Source: Dietzia timorensis
GTDB taxonomy: Bacteria > Actinomycetota > Actinomycetes > Mycobacteriales > Mycobacteriaceae
DNA length: 64,000 bases
Assembly (NCBI RefSeq): GCF_001659785.1
Contig: NZ_CP015961.1
Location: 3,410,001-3,474,000, forward strand
Direction of reading: 5' to 3'
The first letter of the stretch is position 1, and each line of letters starts with the position of its first letter. The position numbers and the translations under genes are program-made. Below the pieces are notes generated by a model. That model saw only the letters and a program-made list of their open reading frames with translations, searched no databases and was not told the origin of the DNA. Of this stretch, positions 41,254-49,793 are shown piece after piece.

Positions 41254-42902
41254 GACGGATTCGACTCCGCCCCGGCGGGGATGAGCTTGCCGGGGTTGAG
41301 GATGCCCGCCGGGTCGAGGGTGCGCTTGATACCGCGGAGAATCTCGACGCCGAGAGGTTCGATCTCGTCCGTCATGTACGGCATGTGGTCGGTGCCCACT
41401 GCGTGGTGGTGGGTGATCGTGCCGCCGTTCGCCTCGATCGCCTTCGACACCGCCTGCTTGGCCGCGCGCCACTGCGCGAGTGGCTGGTCGTCCTGCCCCG
41501 CGACGATCGTGAAGTACAGCGAACAGCCGGTCGCGTACACGTGCGAGATGTGGCACATGACCAGCGCCATCGTGCCCGAATCGTTGAGCGAGGTGGCCAG
41601 CGCATCGCCGACCGCCTTCTTCAGCCGCGGCGCGTTGGCCCAGTCCGTCGCCGTCTCCAGCGTTTCGCACAGCGCCCCGGCGTCGAGAAGGGAATCGCGG
41701 AGCACTGGAGCTCCGAAGCGCCCCTCCTCCCACTTTCGGGCCGGGCCCTCGCCGACGGACGTGCCGCCGGAGGCGAGCAGCAGTTCGCGGGTTTCCTTGT
41801 GACGGCTCTCCGCGTGCTCGTAAGTGCCCTCGAACACCGTGATACACAGGCACCCCTGCGGGGCCTGCGATTTCTCGCCGATCGCGTCCGAAGAAGTGAA
41901 GTTGATCGCCGACTCGATCTCATCTGACAGGCGGATGACGGTGGGACCGGTCCCCTGCTGCTCGACCGCGCGCAGCGCATCCGCGCCTACCCCGAAGCTC
42001 GGGAACACGAACGCCTCGTAGCGCTTGACCTGCGGAATCGGATGCACGTGGACGCGGACGCGGGTGGCGATACCGAACGCGCCCTCCGAGCCCATGACGA
42101 TCTCCTTGAGATCCGGACCCGCCGCCGAGGCCGGCGATTGCTTGCCCGGGTGGAATACGCCCTTCGGAGTGACGACGGTGAGCTCGCGCACCATGTCGTC
42201 GAAGCGCCCGTAGCCTGCAGAATTCTGCCCGGCCGATCGGGTCACGGCGAAGCCGCCGATCGTCGCGTAGGGGAACGACTGCGGGAAGTGGCCGAGCTGC
42301 AGTCCGTGCTCGGCGAGCAGGAACTCGGCGTGCGGCCCGGACAGCCCGGCGCCGAGCGTGGCAAGTCCGGACACCGGGTCGACGTCCTCGATCGCGTCGA
42401 AACGGCGCAAGTCCACCGAGATCACGGCGTCGAATTCGCCGGACACGGGGTTCACGCCGCCGACCACCGAGGTGCCGCCGCCGAAGGGGACCACCGCGAT
42501 CTCGTGTTCGGAGCAGTACTCGAGGATCGCGAGGACCTCGTCTTCTGTGCCCGGAACCAGCACTGCGTCGGGCGCCGAGACCACATCCCCCGAGCGCCAT
42601 TCGAGGAGGTCGAGCGAGGACTTCCCGCGCGCCCGCGCCATGCGCTGTTCGCGGTCCTGGGACACGTTCTTCGCGCCGACGATCCGCTCGAGATCCTGCA
42701 CCGCGGATTCCGAAAGCCGCGGCTCGGTGAGCGTCACCGACGCCGCATCGACGGTGTGGTCCTTATCGGTATCGACCCCCATCGCCTGCGAGAGAAGCTT
42801 CTTGATCGAATCGCTCAGCGGCTTCGCTTCGTCCGCGGTACCCCACAGGTCGAAACGCATCGGTGGAAGGGCGACTGACGAGTTATCGGAGGTCGAAGTC
42901 AT
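41250..42902 (-). CDS. FAD-linked oxidase, alkyldihydroxyacetonephosphate synthase-like
   Basis: A 550-residue VAO-type flavoprotein. The FAD-binding domain has VVPFGGGTSVVGGVNP, GHFPQSFPYATIGGFAVTRSAGQNSAGYGRFDD and MGSEGAFGIATRVRVHVHP. The C-terminal cap has DRHxxGT-like THHHAVGTDHMPYM and LKRTLDPAGILNPGKL-type ending. The TRSAGQNSxxYGRFDDMV block and THHHAVG active site are those of alkylglycerone-phosphate synthases, which make the ether bond of ether lipids. Bacterial homologues mostly lack shown substrates. The ATG at 42902 starts it; the lipid kinase overlaps it by four bases. Confidence 0.88.
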   Translation of the reverse strand: MTSTSDNSSVALPPMRFDLWGTADEAKPLSDSIKKLLSQAMGVDTDKDHTVDAASVTLTEPRLSESAVQDLERIVGAKNVSQDREQRMARARGKSSLDLLEWRSGDVVSAPDAVLVPGTEDEVLAILEYCSEHEIAVVPFGGGTSVVGGVNPVSGEFDAVISVDLRRFDAIEDVDPVSGLATLGAGLSGPHAEFLLAEHGLQLGHFPQSFPYATIGGFAVTRSAGQNSAGYGRFDDMVRELTVVTPKGVFHPGKQSPASAAGPDLKEIVMGSEGAFGIATRVRVHVHPIPQVKRYEAFVFPSFGVGADALRAVEQQGTGPTVIRLSDEIESAINFTSSDAIGEKSQAPQGCLCITVFEGTYEHAESRHKETRELLLASGGTSVGEGPARKWEEGRFGAPVLRDSLLDAGALCETLETATDWANAPRLKKAVGDALATSLNDSGTMALVMCHISHVYATGCSLYFTIVAGQDDQPLAQWRAAKQAVSKAIEANGGTITHHHAVGTDHMPYMTDEIEPLGVEILRGIKRTLDPAGILNPGKLIPAGAESNPS

Positions 42903-43063
42903 GGCTTCGATGGTACGTGACGGCCGCTCCGCCGCCCCGCCATCCATCGATACCTTCCGACCTGCTCTACACGCGGACGCAGATGCCCTTTGCGGACCGA
43001 TTGGGTCCTGTTGCTGTCCTAGCCTTGGGAGTACGAGGGACCAGCAGAAGTGAGGACACCGAC

Positions 43064-43693
43064 ATGCGCGACATAATCATCTACGCCACCGACACCATGG
43101 CCGACTGGGAGTTCGCCTACCTCACAACGGAAGTCACCCGGGCAGAGCGGGCCCGTCCGGGCAGGTTCTGCGTCCGTTTCGCAGGCGCCGACACAGGATC
43201 GATCCGCACGCTCGGGGGTCTTCCGCTCACGCCCGATCTCGGTCTCGACGAGATCGACGCTGCGAGCACCGCCGCCTTCGTGTTGCCGGGCGGCGACACC
43301 TACTCCGAGGGCCATCTCGACGCCCTCTCAACGGTCGACCGCCTTATCGCCGAGGACGTACCGATCGGCGCCATCTGCGGCGCCACGTTTGCGCTCGCAC
43401 GGCACGGTCTCCTCGATTCCATCGCCCATACCAGCAACGCGCCCAGCTTCCTGCTCGAATCCGGGTATGACGGCGGACGCCACTATCGCCATGTCGACGC
43501 CATCACCGATGGAGGTATCACGACGGCGACGGGACTGCGCCCCATCGCGTTCACCGCGGAAATCCTCCGCGCGGCCGGGATCTTTCCCGACGCCTACATC
43601 GATGCCTGGCTGGAGCTGAATTCCTCGGCGAGCGAGAAGGGCTTCAACGCCTACATGGAGCAGGCGCAGTCCTTCGCCCAATCGGCCCAGTAG
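43064..43693 (+). CDS. DJ-1/PfpI family protein
   Basis: A 209-residue class I glutamine-amidotransferase-like protein. The N terminus is RDIIIYATDTMADWEFAYL, FVLPGGDTYSEG is the conserved PGG loop, and the nucleophile elbow is GAICGATFALA with the Cys expected at the strand-helix turn, followed by HTSNAPSFL. DJ-1/PfpI members are glyoxalases, deglycases, isocyanide hydratases or chaperones; this YdeA-like form cannot be assigned further. The region 42903-43063 between it and the divergent oxidase should hold both promoters. Confidence 0.9.
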   Translation: MRDIIIYATDTMADWEFAYLTTEVTRAERARPGRFCVRFAGADTGSIRTLGGLPLTPDLGLDEIDAASTAAFVLPGGDTYSEGHLDALSTVDRLIAEDVPIGAICGATFALARHGLLDSIAHTSNAPSFLLESGYDGGRHYRHVDAITDGGITTATGLRPIAFTAEILRAAGIFPDAYIDAWLELNSSASEKGFNAYMEQAQSFAQSAQ

Positions 43694-43763
43694 CCTCCGA
43701 GAGACAGGCCAACCCGACATTTTCCACTGACTTCGGGGGCGCCGGTCCCTACGCTGAGGTGCT

Positions 43764-44606
43764 ATGTCGGAGCGGACGAACCCGGAAGACAAAATCGACG
43801 TCGATCTCGGCGAGGTGCAGGAGACCCTGCTCATCCCGCTCTACGGCCGCGCGAAGGACGCGGCGTCGCGGAAATCTGTGCTCGGCGACGTCAAGGCGCG
43901 AGAGATTGTCGATTCCATCGACTACGACTTCGCCAAGTTCCGGGGAACGTCGCTGTCCGGCTCGGTGCTGCGTTCCTCCATCTTCGACGGCTGGGTGCGG
44001 GAATTTCTCGCGGAGAATCCGACGGGCACGGTCGTTGAGATCGGCTGCGGGCTCAATACCCGTTTCGAGCGGCTCGACAACGAGCGCATGCGCTGGTTCG
44101 ACCTCGACGTCCCGGACACCGCGAAGATGTGGCGCCGGTTCTTCAGCGAGGGCGATCGGCGCACCCTGCTTCCGGTGTCGGTGTTCGACACCGAGTGGAT
44201 GGACAAGGTGGCCGAAACCGGCGGACCCTGGGTCTTCGTTGCAGAGGCGATCTTCCTCTACTTCCCGCCGGACGAGGTGGGCGCTGTCCTCGAGAAGCTG
44301 TGCGATAGATTCCCCGGTTCACTTCTGCTCATCGATTCGGGGAACAGCTCGATGAGGGACGGGATGGACAAGAACGCGGCGATGAAGCGAGTCACCGCGA
44401 GGATGAAGTGGACGTGCGAGGACCCGCGCGAGATCGAAGACTGGGGTCCAAAGCTGCTCGAGACGCGGACCTTCGCCTCTCCGCAACCGGAGGTGCTGCG
44501 CACGTGGCCGTTCACGTACCGCCATGGCATGCGTGTGGTGGGCAAGCTCTTCCCGCCGATGGTGAATCTGTACCGCATGAACAAGCTCCGACTCCCGGAG
44601 AAGTAG
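43764..44606 (+). CDS. Class I SAM-dependent methyltransferase, leucine carboxyl methyltransferase family
   Basis: A 280-residue methyltransferase of the LCM/PPM1 family. The SAM-binding motif is TVVEIGCGLNTRFERLD, motif II RWFDLDVPDTAKM, and the characteristic late motif VFVAEAIFLYFPPDEVGAVL; the opening KAREIVDSIDYDFAKF is also typical. In eukaryotes the family methylates the phosphatase PP2A; bacterial members often act on polyketides or small molecules. No substrate is evident. It lies 70 bases after the DJ-1 gene. Confidence 0.9.
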   Translation: MSERTNPEDKIDVDLGEVQETLLIPLYGRAKDAASRKSVLGDVKAREIVDSIDYDFAKFRGTSLSGSVLRSSIFDGWVREFLAENPTGTVVEIGCGLNTRFERLDNERMRWFDLDVPDTAKMWRRFFSEGDRRTLLPVSVFDTEWMDKVAETGGPWVFVAEAIFLYFPPDEVGAVLEKLCDRFPGSLLLIDSGNSSMRDGMDKNAAMKRVTARMKWTCEDPREIEDWGPKLLETRTFASPQPEVLRTWPFTYRHGMRVVGKLFPPMVNLYRMNKLRLPEK

Positions 44607-44712
44607 CGCTCTTCAATTCGCGCCTGGCCTCGAAGACCTCACACTCCGAAAAATGTCCGAGCCCATCGGTACGGTGCTCGTCAGTTAAGGGACATCGAAT
44701 CGAAGGCGTGCA

Positions 44713-45201
44713 ATGGCAGACTCCACCCCAGATCCAGACGAGACCATGGCTCGTATTACCGCCTCCGTAACCAAGGGACGTGCCTGCGACTCGGAGTCTG
44801 CCCGCTTAGAGATGCTCTCCATTTGGGACGACATCGGCGTTGACGGAGACCCATTCCACCGGTGCACGCTCGCCCACTACCTTGCTGATCTTTTCAAGCA
44901 TCCTGCTCAAGCGCTGATATGGGACGTCCGCGCTTTGGATGCCGCTGACGAGCTCACGGACCAGCGCGCCAGGCGTTTCGAGGCGGGCCTTCAGGTAGCA
45001 GCGTTCTACCCATCCCTGCACTTGAATATCGCGGACAATCTTCGACGATTGTCGGCGTTCGACGCCGCGCAGGAGCATATCGAAGCCGCGCAACGCGCGT
45101 GTTCCTCGCTCGGAGACGACGACTACGGGCAGTTCATCAAGAACTCAATCGATTTCGTCGGCGAGAAAATCGCCCGTCACGATCGCGCCGACGCTAGCTA
45201 A
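44713..45201 (+). CDS. Hypothetical helical protein, TPR-like
   Basis: A 162-residue all-helical cytosolic protein. Paired helices LAHYLADLFKHPAQALIWDVRALDAAD and YPSLHLNIADNLRRLSAFDAAQEHIEAAQRACSSL resemble degenerate tetratricopeptide units, and similar short proteins are known in actinobacteria without assigned function. It is convergent with the lactate permease and overlaps its end by eight bases. Confidence 0.65.
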   Translation: MADSTPDPDETMARITASVTKGRACDSESARLEMLSIWDDIGVDGDPFHRCTLAHYLADLFKHPAQALIWDVRALDAADELTDQRARRFEAGLQVAAFYPSLHLNIADNLRRLSAFDAAQEHIEAAQRACSSLGDDDYGQFIKNSIDFVGEKIARHDRADAS

Positions 45202-46597
45202 CGAGAACGCTAAATGCAGCAAGCCCGATGCCAAGAAGTAGGGCAGTCGAAAGCACGACAGTTCCCACTTGCGCGAGGACTCGTCTCCCTTCATTCGGCT
45301 GCCCGGAAAGTTGGGCAGCCAACTCGACTTTCCCCGGTGAAGCCATCATGAACATCGACGAGGACACGTTGTGCACGGCCATCGTCGGCACGAGCGAAGT
45401 CCCCAACGAGGAAGCGATCTGGGCATGCGGCGCCGCGAACATGGCATTGGCCGCGCTGTTCGAGCCGGTGAGATAGCCGCCCGCTCCGGCCACGAATGGC
45501 AGGGCCAGCGCGTAGGCCGGACCTATCGAGGACACCGCATCTGCGATTGCGGTCGCCATCCCGCTTTCTGCCATGACGACCCCTAGGACAACGAAAAGTC
45601 CCGTCACCGGACCTACGTGCACCCATTTCTTCAACCCATTGACCGTCACTTCCCGAGCGTGACGCCGGGAGACGATAAATCCGGCTGCCACAAATAGCCA
45701 CAAAGCCGGCGACGCGGCAAACCTGGCCGCTCCGTCCGTCTTGCCCAAGATCGCCAGCAGCAAGCTCGCGAGGATTACGCCGCCAAGTAGGACGACGTAG
45801 CCGGTAAGTCCACGACAATGAACGGAATCCATCGAGACTTTCTGGCCCTTCCATTTATGGAACGCCAGATGCACCAGGACGGTGAGAAGGGAGCCGATCG
45901 CGCCGGCTGTCGCCGTCCCGAATACAAAGTTCGACGCCGTCACCGCCAACCACAACACCAGCCCCGAGCCCAAGGCGGACAAGAGGGCACCTCGACGCTC
46001 GTGTTTACCGCTTGCGATCAGCGCTGCTGCTACTCCGACCGCGAGGAATACCGGCCCATTGGCGAGTGCCGAAGCAATGCCGAGGTCGCGGAAACCAATG
46101 CCCGACAACTCAGCGGCGATGAGGGTTCCCGGGCCCATCGAGCCCCACGGAACGGCGCATAGCCCGAGCAGCCCCAGCGCTACCGCCTGCCGACTTCCGA
46201 ATCCCAATCGCACCAGCAGCGGAACCGCGACCGTGATTCCGATTCCGAAGCCGGTGAGCGACTCAGCGAAGGGCGTGACCCCGTGGACGACGATGAGCGC
46301 CGCGCCAACACCGGCCCCCACCGAACGCTCGAGCCATTCCGACAAGAGAGCTTGCCGCCCGGTGATTCGGTTGGCCTCGCTGAGCAACAGGCCGCCCGCC
46401 ACAATGAGCAAGACTTCCAGAAGCAGAGGCGCCCACGAGAGGGCCATGCCAGGGATCTCGCCGAGCCGGACCGGGAACCAGAGAGCTGACACGACGAGCG
46501 CGCACGCAACTCCGACCGAGGCTGCGTGAATGGAAGGCCGCCTCAAGGCAATCATCACCATCGGCACCAAGACCGGAAGGAACGCCAGCACAGCCAT
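45194..46597 (-). CDS. lctP: L-lactate permease family transporter
   Basis: A 467-residue LctP-type permease with 12 or more hydrophobic helices. Family-specific segments are GVTPFAESLTGFGIGITVAVPLLVRLGF, LLGLCAVPWGSMGPGTLIAAELSG, ITGSN-type TGSNSAANAMFAAPHAQIA and the last conserved VPTMAVHNVSSSMFMMASPGKV. It imports lactate or glycolate with protons. The ATG at 46597 is preferred; an ATG at 46615 would include an upstream palindrome in the coding region. It is divergent from the XRE-cupin regulator, its probable controller. Confidence 0.92.
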   Translation of the reverse strand: MAVLAFLPVLVPMVMIALRRPSIHAASVGVACALVVSALWFPVRLGEIPGMALSWAPLLLEVLLIVAGGLLLSEANRITGRQALLSEWLERSVGAGVGAALIVVHGVTPFAESLTGFGIGITVAVPLLVRLGFGSRQAVALGLLGLCAVPWGSMGPGTLIAAELSGIGFRDLGIASALANGPVFLAVGVAAALIASGKHERRGALLSALGSGLVLWLAVTASNFVFGTATAGAIGSLLTVLVHLAFHKWKGQKVSMDSVHCRGLTGYVVLLGGVILASLLLAILGKTDGAARFAASPALWLFVAAGFIVSRRHAREVTVNGLKKWVHVGPVTGLFVVLGVVMAESGMATAIADAVSSIGPAYALALPFVAGAGGYLTGSNSAANAMFAAPHAQIASSLGTSLVPTMAVHNVSSSMFMMASPGKVELAAQLSGQPNEGRRVLAQVGTVVLSTALLLGIGLAAFSVLVS

Positions 46598-46626
46598 GGT
46601 GCATATACTGCACATTAATTCCCATA

Positions 46627-46647
46627 TTTACAACATCGCTGTGTAAA
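46627..46647. promoter_or_regulatory. Candidate operator for the XRE-cupin regulator
   Basis: TTTACA (46627-46632) and TGTAAA (46642-46647) are inverted around nine bases. A second palindrome, GTGCA-N5-TGCAC (46599-46613), lies right before the permease start. Both fall in the 59-base divergent region between lctP and the regulator. Confidence 0.5.
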
Positions 46648-46656
46648 GTCTTGCCC

Positions 46657-47202
46657 ATGGATTCTTCGGACATCGGCTACTTCGGGCACGCCGTGAGGGC
46701 GAGACGCGCCGAGCTCGGCATCACGATGGACCAGTTGGCCGAGGCATCCGGCGTCTCGCGCGGGACGCTATCGCGCATCGAGAACAACGCGTTGTCGACG
46801 AGCCTCGCTAACGCCATCGCAATCGCCGGTGCACTGAGCTCGGACCTGTCCGCATTGCTCTCGCCTCCCCGGGCAACCTTCGTCCCCGCGGGCGACGCGC
46901 CCACCTACACAGATGACGCCGGAATCTCGCGCACCTCGCTGGCACGCCCGGATCCCGGAATTGAACTCATCAAGTTCGTCATTCCCCCCAAGGCGACCTC
47001 GGCACAGTTCGCGGCGCACGCGGAAAGTACGTCGGAAACGCTCCACGTCATCAGCGGAAAAGTGACCTACGAGGTTGACGGTCAGGAGTATTCGCTCGAA
47101 ACCGGAGACACTCTCACGGCCCGCGCGGATCGCCCGCATCGATTCTCCAATCCCGGCGGGACTACGTGCGTATTGCACATGATCTCGGCATCCGCGCGCT
47201 AG
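46657..47202 (+). CDS. XRE family regulator with cupin sensor domain
   Basis: A 181-residue two-domain regulator. Residues about 7-65 are a helix-turn-helix (AVRARRAELGITMDQLAEASGVSRGTLSRIENNALSTSLANAIAIAGAL), and about 105-175 a cupin barrel with FAAHAESTSETLHVISGKVTYEVDGQEYSLETGDTLTARADRPHRFSNPGG. Such XRE-cupin proteins respond to small metabolites. It is divergent from the lactate permease, so lactate or a related acid is a plausible signal (inference). Its 3' end overlaps that of the MerR-HEAT gene. Confidence 0.92.
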   Translation: MDSSDIGYFGHAVRARRAELGITMDQLAEASGVSRGTLSRIENNALSTSLANAIAIAGALSSDLSALLSPPRATFVPAGDAPTYTDDAGISRTSLARPDPGIELIKFVIPPKATSAQFAAHAESTSETLHVISGKVTYEVDGQEYSLETGDTLTARADRPHRFSNPGGTTCVLHMISASAR

Positions 47203-48209
47203 CGCTCCGAGCTCGCTTCGCTGCGCATCGAGAGAACGGCTTTGGCGGTCATGGCGATCTGAAGTTCTTCATGGTGCGCGAGTTCCCGCAGCTCCTGGTT
47301 GACGTCGGCGCCCGGGATTTCGGCGAGCGCCTGCGTCAGCCGGCAACGCGCGTCCGCCGAACAGCCGGGATCGTGGAGCCGCGAGATGAGCGACGCCGCG
47401 ATGTCGGCGTTCCCCGATTTGCGGGAGGCGAGCTCGCCGAGGATTTCGGCAGCTTCGACGTCATTCCTCCCTTCCACCACCAGGGCGACGAGATGCCCGG
47501 CCACATCCGGCAATCCTCGGCGACCGAGCTCCAGCGCGGAGCCCGCGCGAATGCCGGGTTCTGGGTCGTCGAGCAGTTCGCGCAACACCTGCGTAGACCC
47601 CGAAGAGTCGAGCGCCGCCAGCGCGCGGACGACCCGCGAACGGACCTGCGAGTCGGGCGAGCGCGCGGCATCGGCGAGTGACGGCAACGCCTCGTCGCCG
47701 GCCCTGGCGATCGCCCAATCGAGCGCGCCCGCGACGTTCGTCTCGCTCTCGCCGATGCGCGCCTCGACGAGCTGCGCGGCGCCCACCCCGGGGCCCGCGT
47801 CGAGCACGGCCCGCTGCCGCGACCGGGGATCGGCGTCCCGCAGCGCACCCAGCCGCCCGAGCACCGCCAGCACGCCCTGCCAATCGCCGGGCCCCGCGGC
47901 CTCGACCTCTTCGAGATGGGCGAGAAGCTCGCGTTCGCGCTCAATGCGCTGCCGTGTCTGCCGCGCCAACTCGGCGAGCGACTTCTCGACGCCCCGCGAG
48001 GGATCGGCCAGCGCGCCGGACACCTCGGCGAGCGACATCCCCAGCGAGCGTAGGCTCTCGACGTGCAGCAATCGCGCGAGGTCCTCGCGGGAGTACTCGC
48101 GATACCCGGACGACGAGCGTGCGGACGGCGAGACGAGGCCGAGCTCGTCGTAGTGGCGAAGCATGCGGCGGCTCAGTCCCGTGCGCGCCGACACCTCGCC
48201 GATGAGCAT
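47199..48209 (-). CDS. MerR regulator fused to HEAT repeats
   Basis: A 336-residue fusion. Residues 1-70 are a MerR winged helix (LIGEVSARTGLSRRMLRHYDELGLVSPSARSSSGYREYSREDLARL), about 75-105 the dimerisation helix, and about 130-330 a series of HEAT/armadillo-like helical pairs such as LPSLADAARSPDSQVRSRVVRALAAL and VLRELLDDPEPGIRAGSALELGRRGL. No small-ligand pocket is obvious, so the HEAT part may bind a protein. It starts two bases after the HEAT-repeat gene and shares its MerR-type promoter. Confidence 0.85.
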   Translation of the reverse strand: MLIGEVSARTGLSRRMLRHYDELGLVSPSARSSSGYREYSREDLARLLHVESLRSLGMSLAEVSGALADPSRGVEKSLAELARQTRQRIERERELLAHLEEVEAAGPGDWQGVLAVLGRLGALRDADPRSRQRAVLDAGPGVGAAQLVEARIGESETNVAGALDWAIARAGDEALPSLADAARSPDSQVRSRVVRALAALDSSGSTQVLRELLDDPEPGIRAGSALELGRRGLPDVAGHLVALVVEGRNDVEAAEILGELASRKSGNADIAASLISRLHDPGCSADARCRLTQALAEIPGADVNQELRELAHHEELQIAMTAKAVLSMRSEASSER

Positions 48210-48211
48210 CG

Positions 48212-48889
48212 CTACCCCGCCTCCATCTGCCGAAATCCCAGGGCCGTGGCCCTGTTCGCCTCCTCCAGAGCGTAGCCGAAGCCCGCCTCCGGATTCCGCA
48301 GCAAATGTAGAGTCGCCCGCGCATGCGCCGCCGTGTCCGGGTCCTCCGCGCGCGCCGCGTCCTCGAGAACGTCCTCGGCCGCATAATCCAGCTCGACGAA
48401 AGCCATCGCCAGGCTGCGCTTGACCTCCGCGGATCCGCGCCCCAGCTGCGTCGCCAACGTGGCCGCGAGCTTCGCCCGTTCCTTACCAGGCACGAGTATG
48501 ACGCCGGACCTCCATGCCGCCCGGGCGACCTCGTCATCCGGATCGGCGAACATGGTGTCGGTCAGCGCGTCCCACGCGCCCGCCGGCCGAATCTTCGACA
48601 GCGTGTGCAGCGCCTGGCTTCGCGCCTGCGGCGTGGCGGAATCGAGCTCCGCGAGAACGAGTGGGACTGCCACGTCCTGCGGCTGCCGAGTGAGCGCCCA
48701 GGTGAGCATGTCGCGGACGAAGAAATCGGGCTCGACGCCGCACCTTTCAACAAGTCGCGGAGCCAGCGCCGGATCTGGATCACTCCCGGCGGCCAGCGCC
48801 GCCTTCAGGCGCACCGACGCGCCTCCGTACGCAAGCGCCTGCGCGATGCGCTCGCTCTGAGCGCCGTTGGTCTGCTGCTGTGGGTTCAT
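48212..48889 (-). CDS. HEAT-repeat protein, partner of the MerR-HEAT regulator
   Basis: A 225-residue soluble protein built of HEAT-like helix pairs: RLVERCGVEPDFFVRDMLTWALTRQ, VPLVLAELDSATPQARSQALHTLSKI, and DTMFADPDDEVARAAWRSGVIL. The end FGYALEEANRATALGFRQMEAG is non-repetitive. The ATG at 48889 has GGAGG at eight bases; a GTG at 48898 is too near that site. It is the first gene of a two-gene operon with the MerR-HEAT protein. The pair is likely functionally linked; the role is unknown. Confidence 0.8.
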   Translation of the reverse strand: MNPQQQTNGAQSERIAQALAYGGASVRLKAALAAGSDPDPALAPRLVERCGVEPDFFVRDMLTWALTRQPQDVAVPLVLAELDSATPQARSQALHTLSKIRPAGAWDALTDTMFADPDDEVARAAWRSGVILVPGKERAKLAATLATQLGRGSAEVKRSLAMAFVELDYAAEDVLEDAARAEDPDTAAHARATLHLLRNPEAGFGYALEEANRATALGFRQMEAG

Positions 48890-48910
48890 CTCGACCACCT
48901 CCAGGCGTCA

Positions 48911-48941
48911 AGAGAACACCCTTACATCGTGTGAGGGTCAA
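48911..48941 (-). promoter_or_regulatory. MerR-type promoter with 19-bp spacer and operator
   Basis: On the minus strand TTGACC (48936-48941) and TTCTCT (48911-48916) are 19 bp apart. Between them ACCCTTACA (48918-48926) and TGTGAGGGT (48930-48938) are inverted around TCG with eight of nine pairs. This is the layout of a MerR-controlled promoter and precedes the HEAT / MerR-HEAT operon. Confidence 0.75.
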
Positions 48942-49074
48942 GCATTTGCCGATCAAACTTCGTCGGCGATGTGTAGACATTGATTCCGCTAACGTGCCTT
49001 TTCTACGAATTCGAGAATTCGACGGGGATCTAAGAAGCCATCGCTTTGCCGGGCCCGTTAGGTAATCTGAAGCT

Positions 49075-49404
49075 ATGTCCGATATTTCAGCGACGACTGA
49101 AACGCTTGCTCTACGCAAGCTTCTTGAAGCGCGTTCGGACGAGTTACAGGTTCTCTTGAACAAGTACGGTGCTAAGAATCCGCGCATCTTCGGTTCGGTC
49201 GCGCGCGGAGATGCCCATCAAGGTAGCGACATAGATATCCTCGTCGATATGGATCCTGCAGACGGCAATCTTTTGATGCGGGCATCGGGGCTCATGGAGG
49301 AAACTCGACGCCTTCTCGAGCGAGATGATGTGGACATTTTCCCTACACAGCTTCTCAAGAATCCGGTTTCGCGCGAAGCTATCGCAGAATCGGTTTCACT
49401 GTGA
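49075..49404 (+). CDS. mntA: MntA nucleotidyltransferase antitoxin
   Basis: A 109-residue minimal nucleotidyltransferase. The active site is RIFGSVARGDAHQGSDIDILVDM, the GSX10DXD motif starting near Gly40, followed by the late Asp in DDVDIF. MntA proteins of this type inactivate the HEPN toxin by adding AMP residues to a tyrosine near its active site. TAATCT (49063-49068) is seven bases before the ATG, suggesting a leaderless message. The HepT gene overlaps its stop as GTGA. Both genes are somewhat AT-richer than their neighbours, fitting a mobile module. Confidence 0.93.
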   Translation: MSDISATTETLALRKLLEARSDELQVLLNKYGAKNPRIFGSVARGDAHQGSDIDILVDMDPADGNLLMRASGLMEETRRLLERDDVDIFPTQLLKNPVSREAIAESVSL

Positions 49405-49727
49405 GTCGAGGCTCTCACCAGCGGATCGAGGATATTGTCGAAGCGGTCGCGAAGTGCGAAAAATACCTTCGCTTGTTGGATGGCGATCCCCAACTCGTGG
49501 ATATGGCGATGGATGCCATTGAGCGGAATCTTCAGATCATCGGCGAGGCCGTGAACCATCTCCCCTCTGCGATTACAGACGAGCATCCGGAAATCGCATG
49601 GCCACAAATTCGAGGATTCCGAAACATTCTCGTGCACCAATATTTCGGCGTCGATTCCGAGGTCGTGCGCGATGTCGTGGAGACACATCTGCCGATGCTC
49701 GCTGATTCGCTTCGTGTCCATCTTTGA
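49401..49727 (+). CDS. hepT: HepT HEPN-domain RNase toxin
   Basis: A 108-residue HEPN (DUF86) protein. The catalytic RX4HXY motif is complete in RNILVHQYF, with Arg74, His79 and Tyr81; the flanking helices AMDAIERNLQIIGEAVNHL and GVDSEVVRDVVETHLPML are typical. HepT toxins are RNases, and the motif Tyr is the AMPylation target of MntA. Translation from GTG 49401 is coupled to mntA (four-base overlap), which ensures antitoxin first. All active-site residues are intact, so the module is probably functional. Confidence 0.93.
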   Translation: MSRGSHQRIEDIVEAVAKCEKYLRLLDGDPQLVDMAMDAIERNLQIIGEAVNHLPSAITDEHPEIAWPQIRGFRNILVHQYFGVDSEVVRDVVETHLPMLADSLRVHL

Positions 49728-49793
49728 CCGGCATGGCCGCTTAACGCACTTCGGCAAACGCGTCATCTCTTCAAATCGGTTCAGCTTCCGCTC

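Noticed and set aside
45034-45053. GACAATC-N6-GATTGTC, an everted version of the GntR operator.
   Set aside because: It is within the coding sequence of the TPR-like gene, with reversed half-site order and no promoter; chance is likelier.
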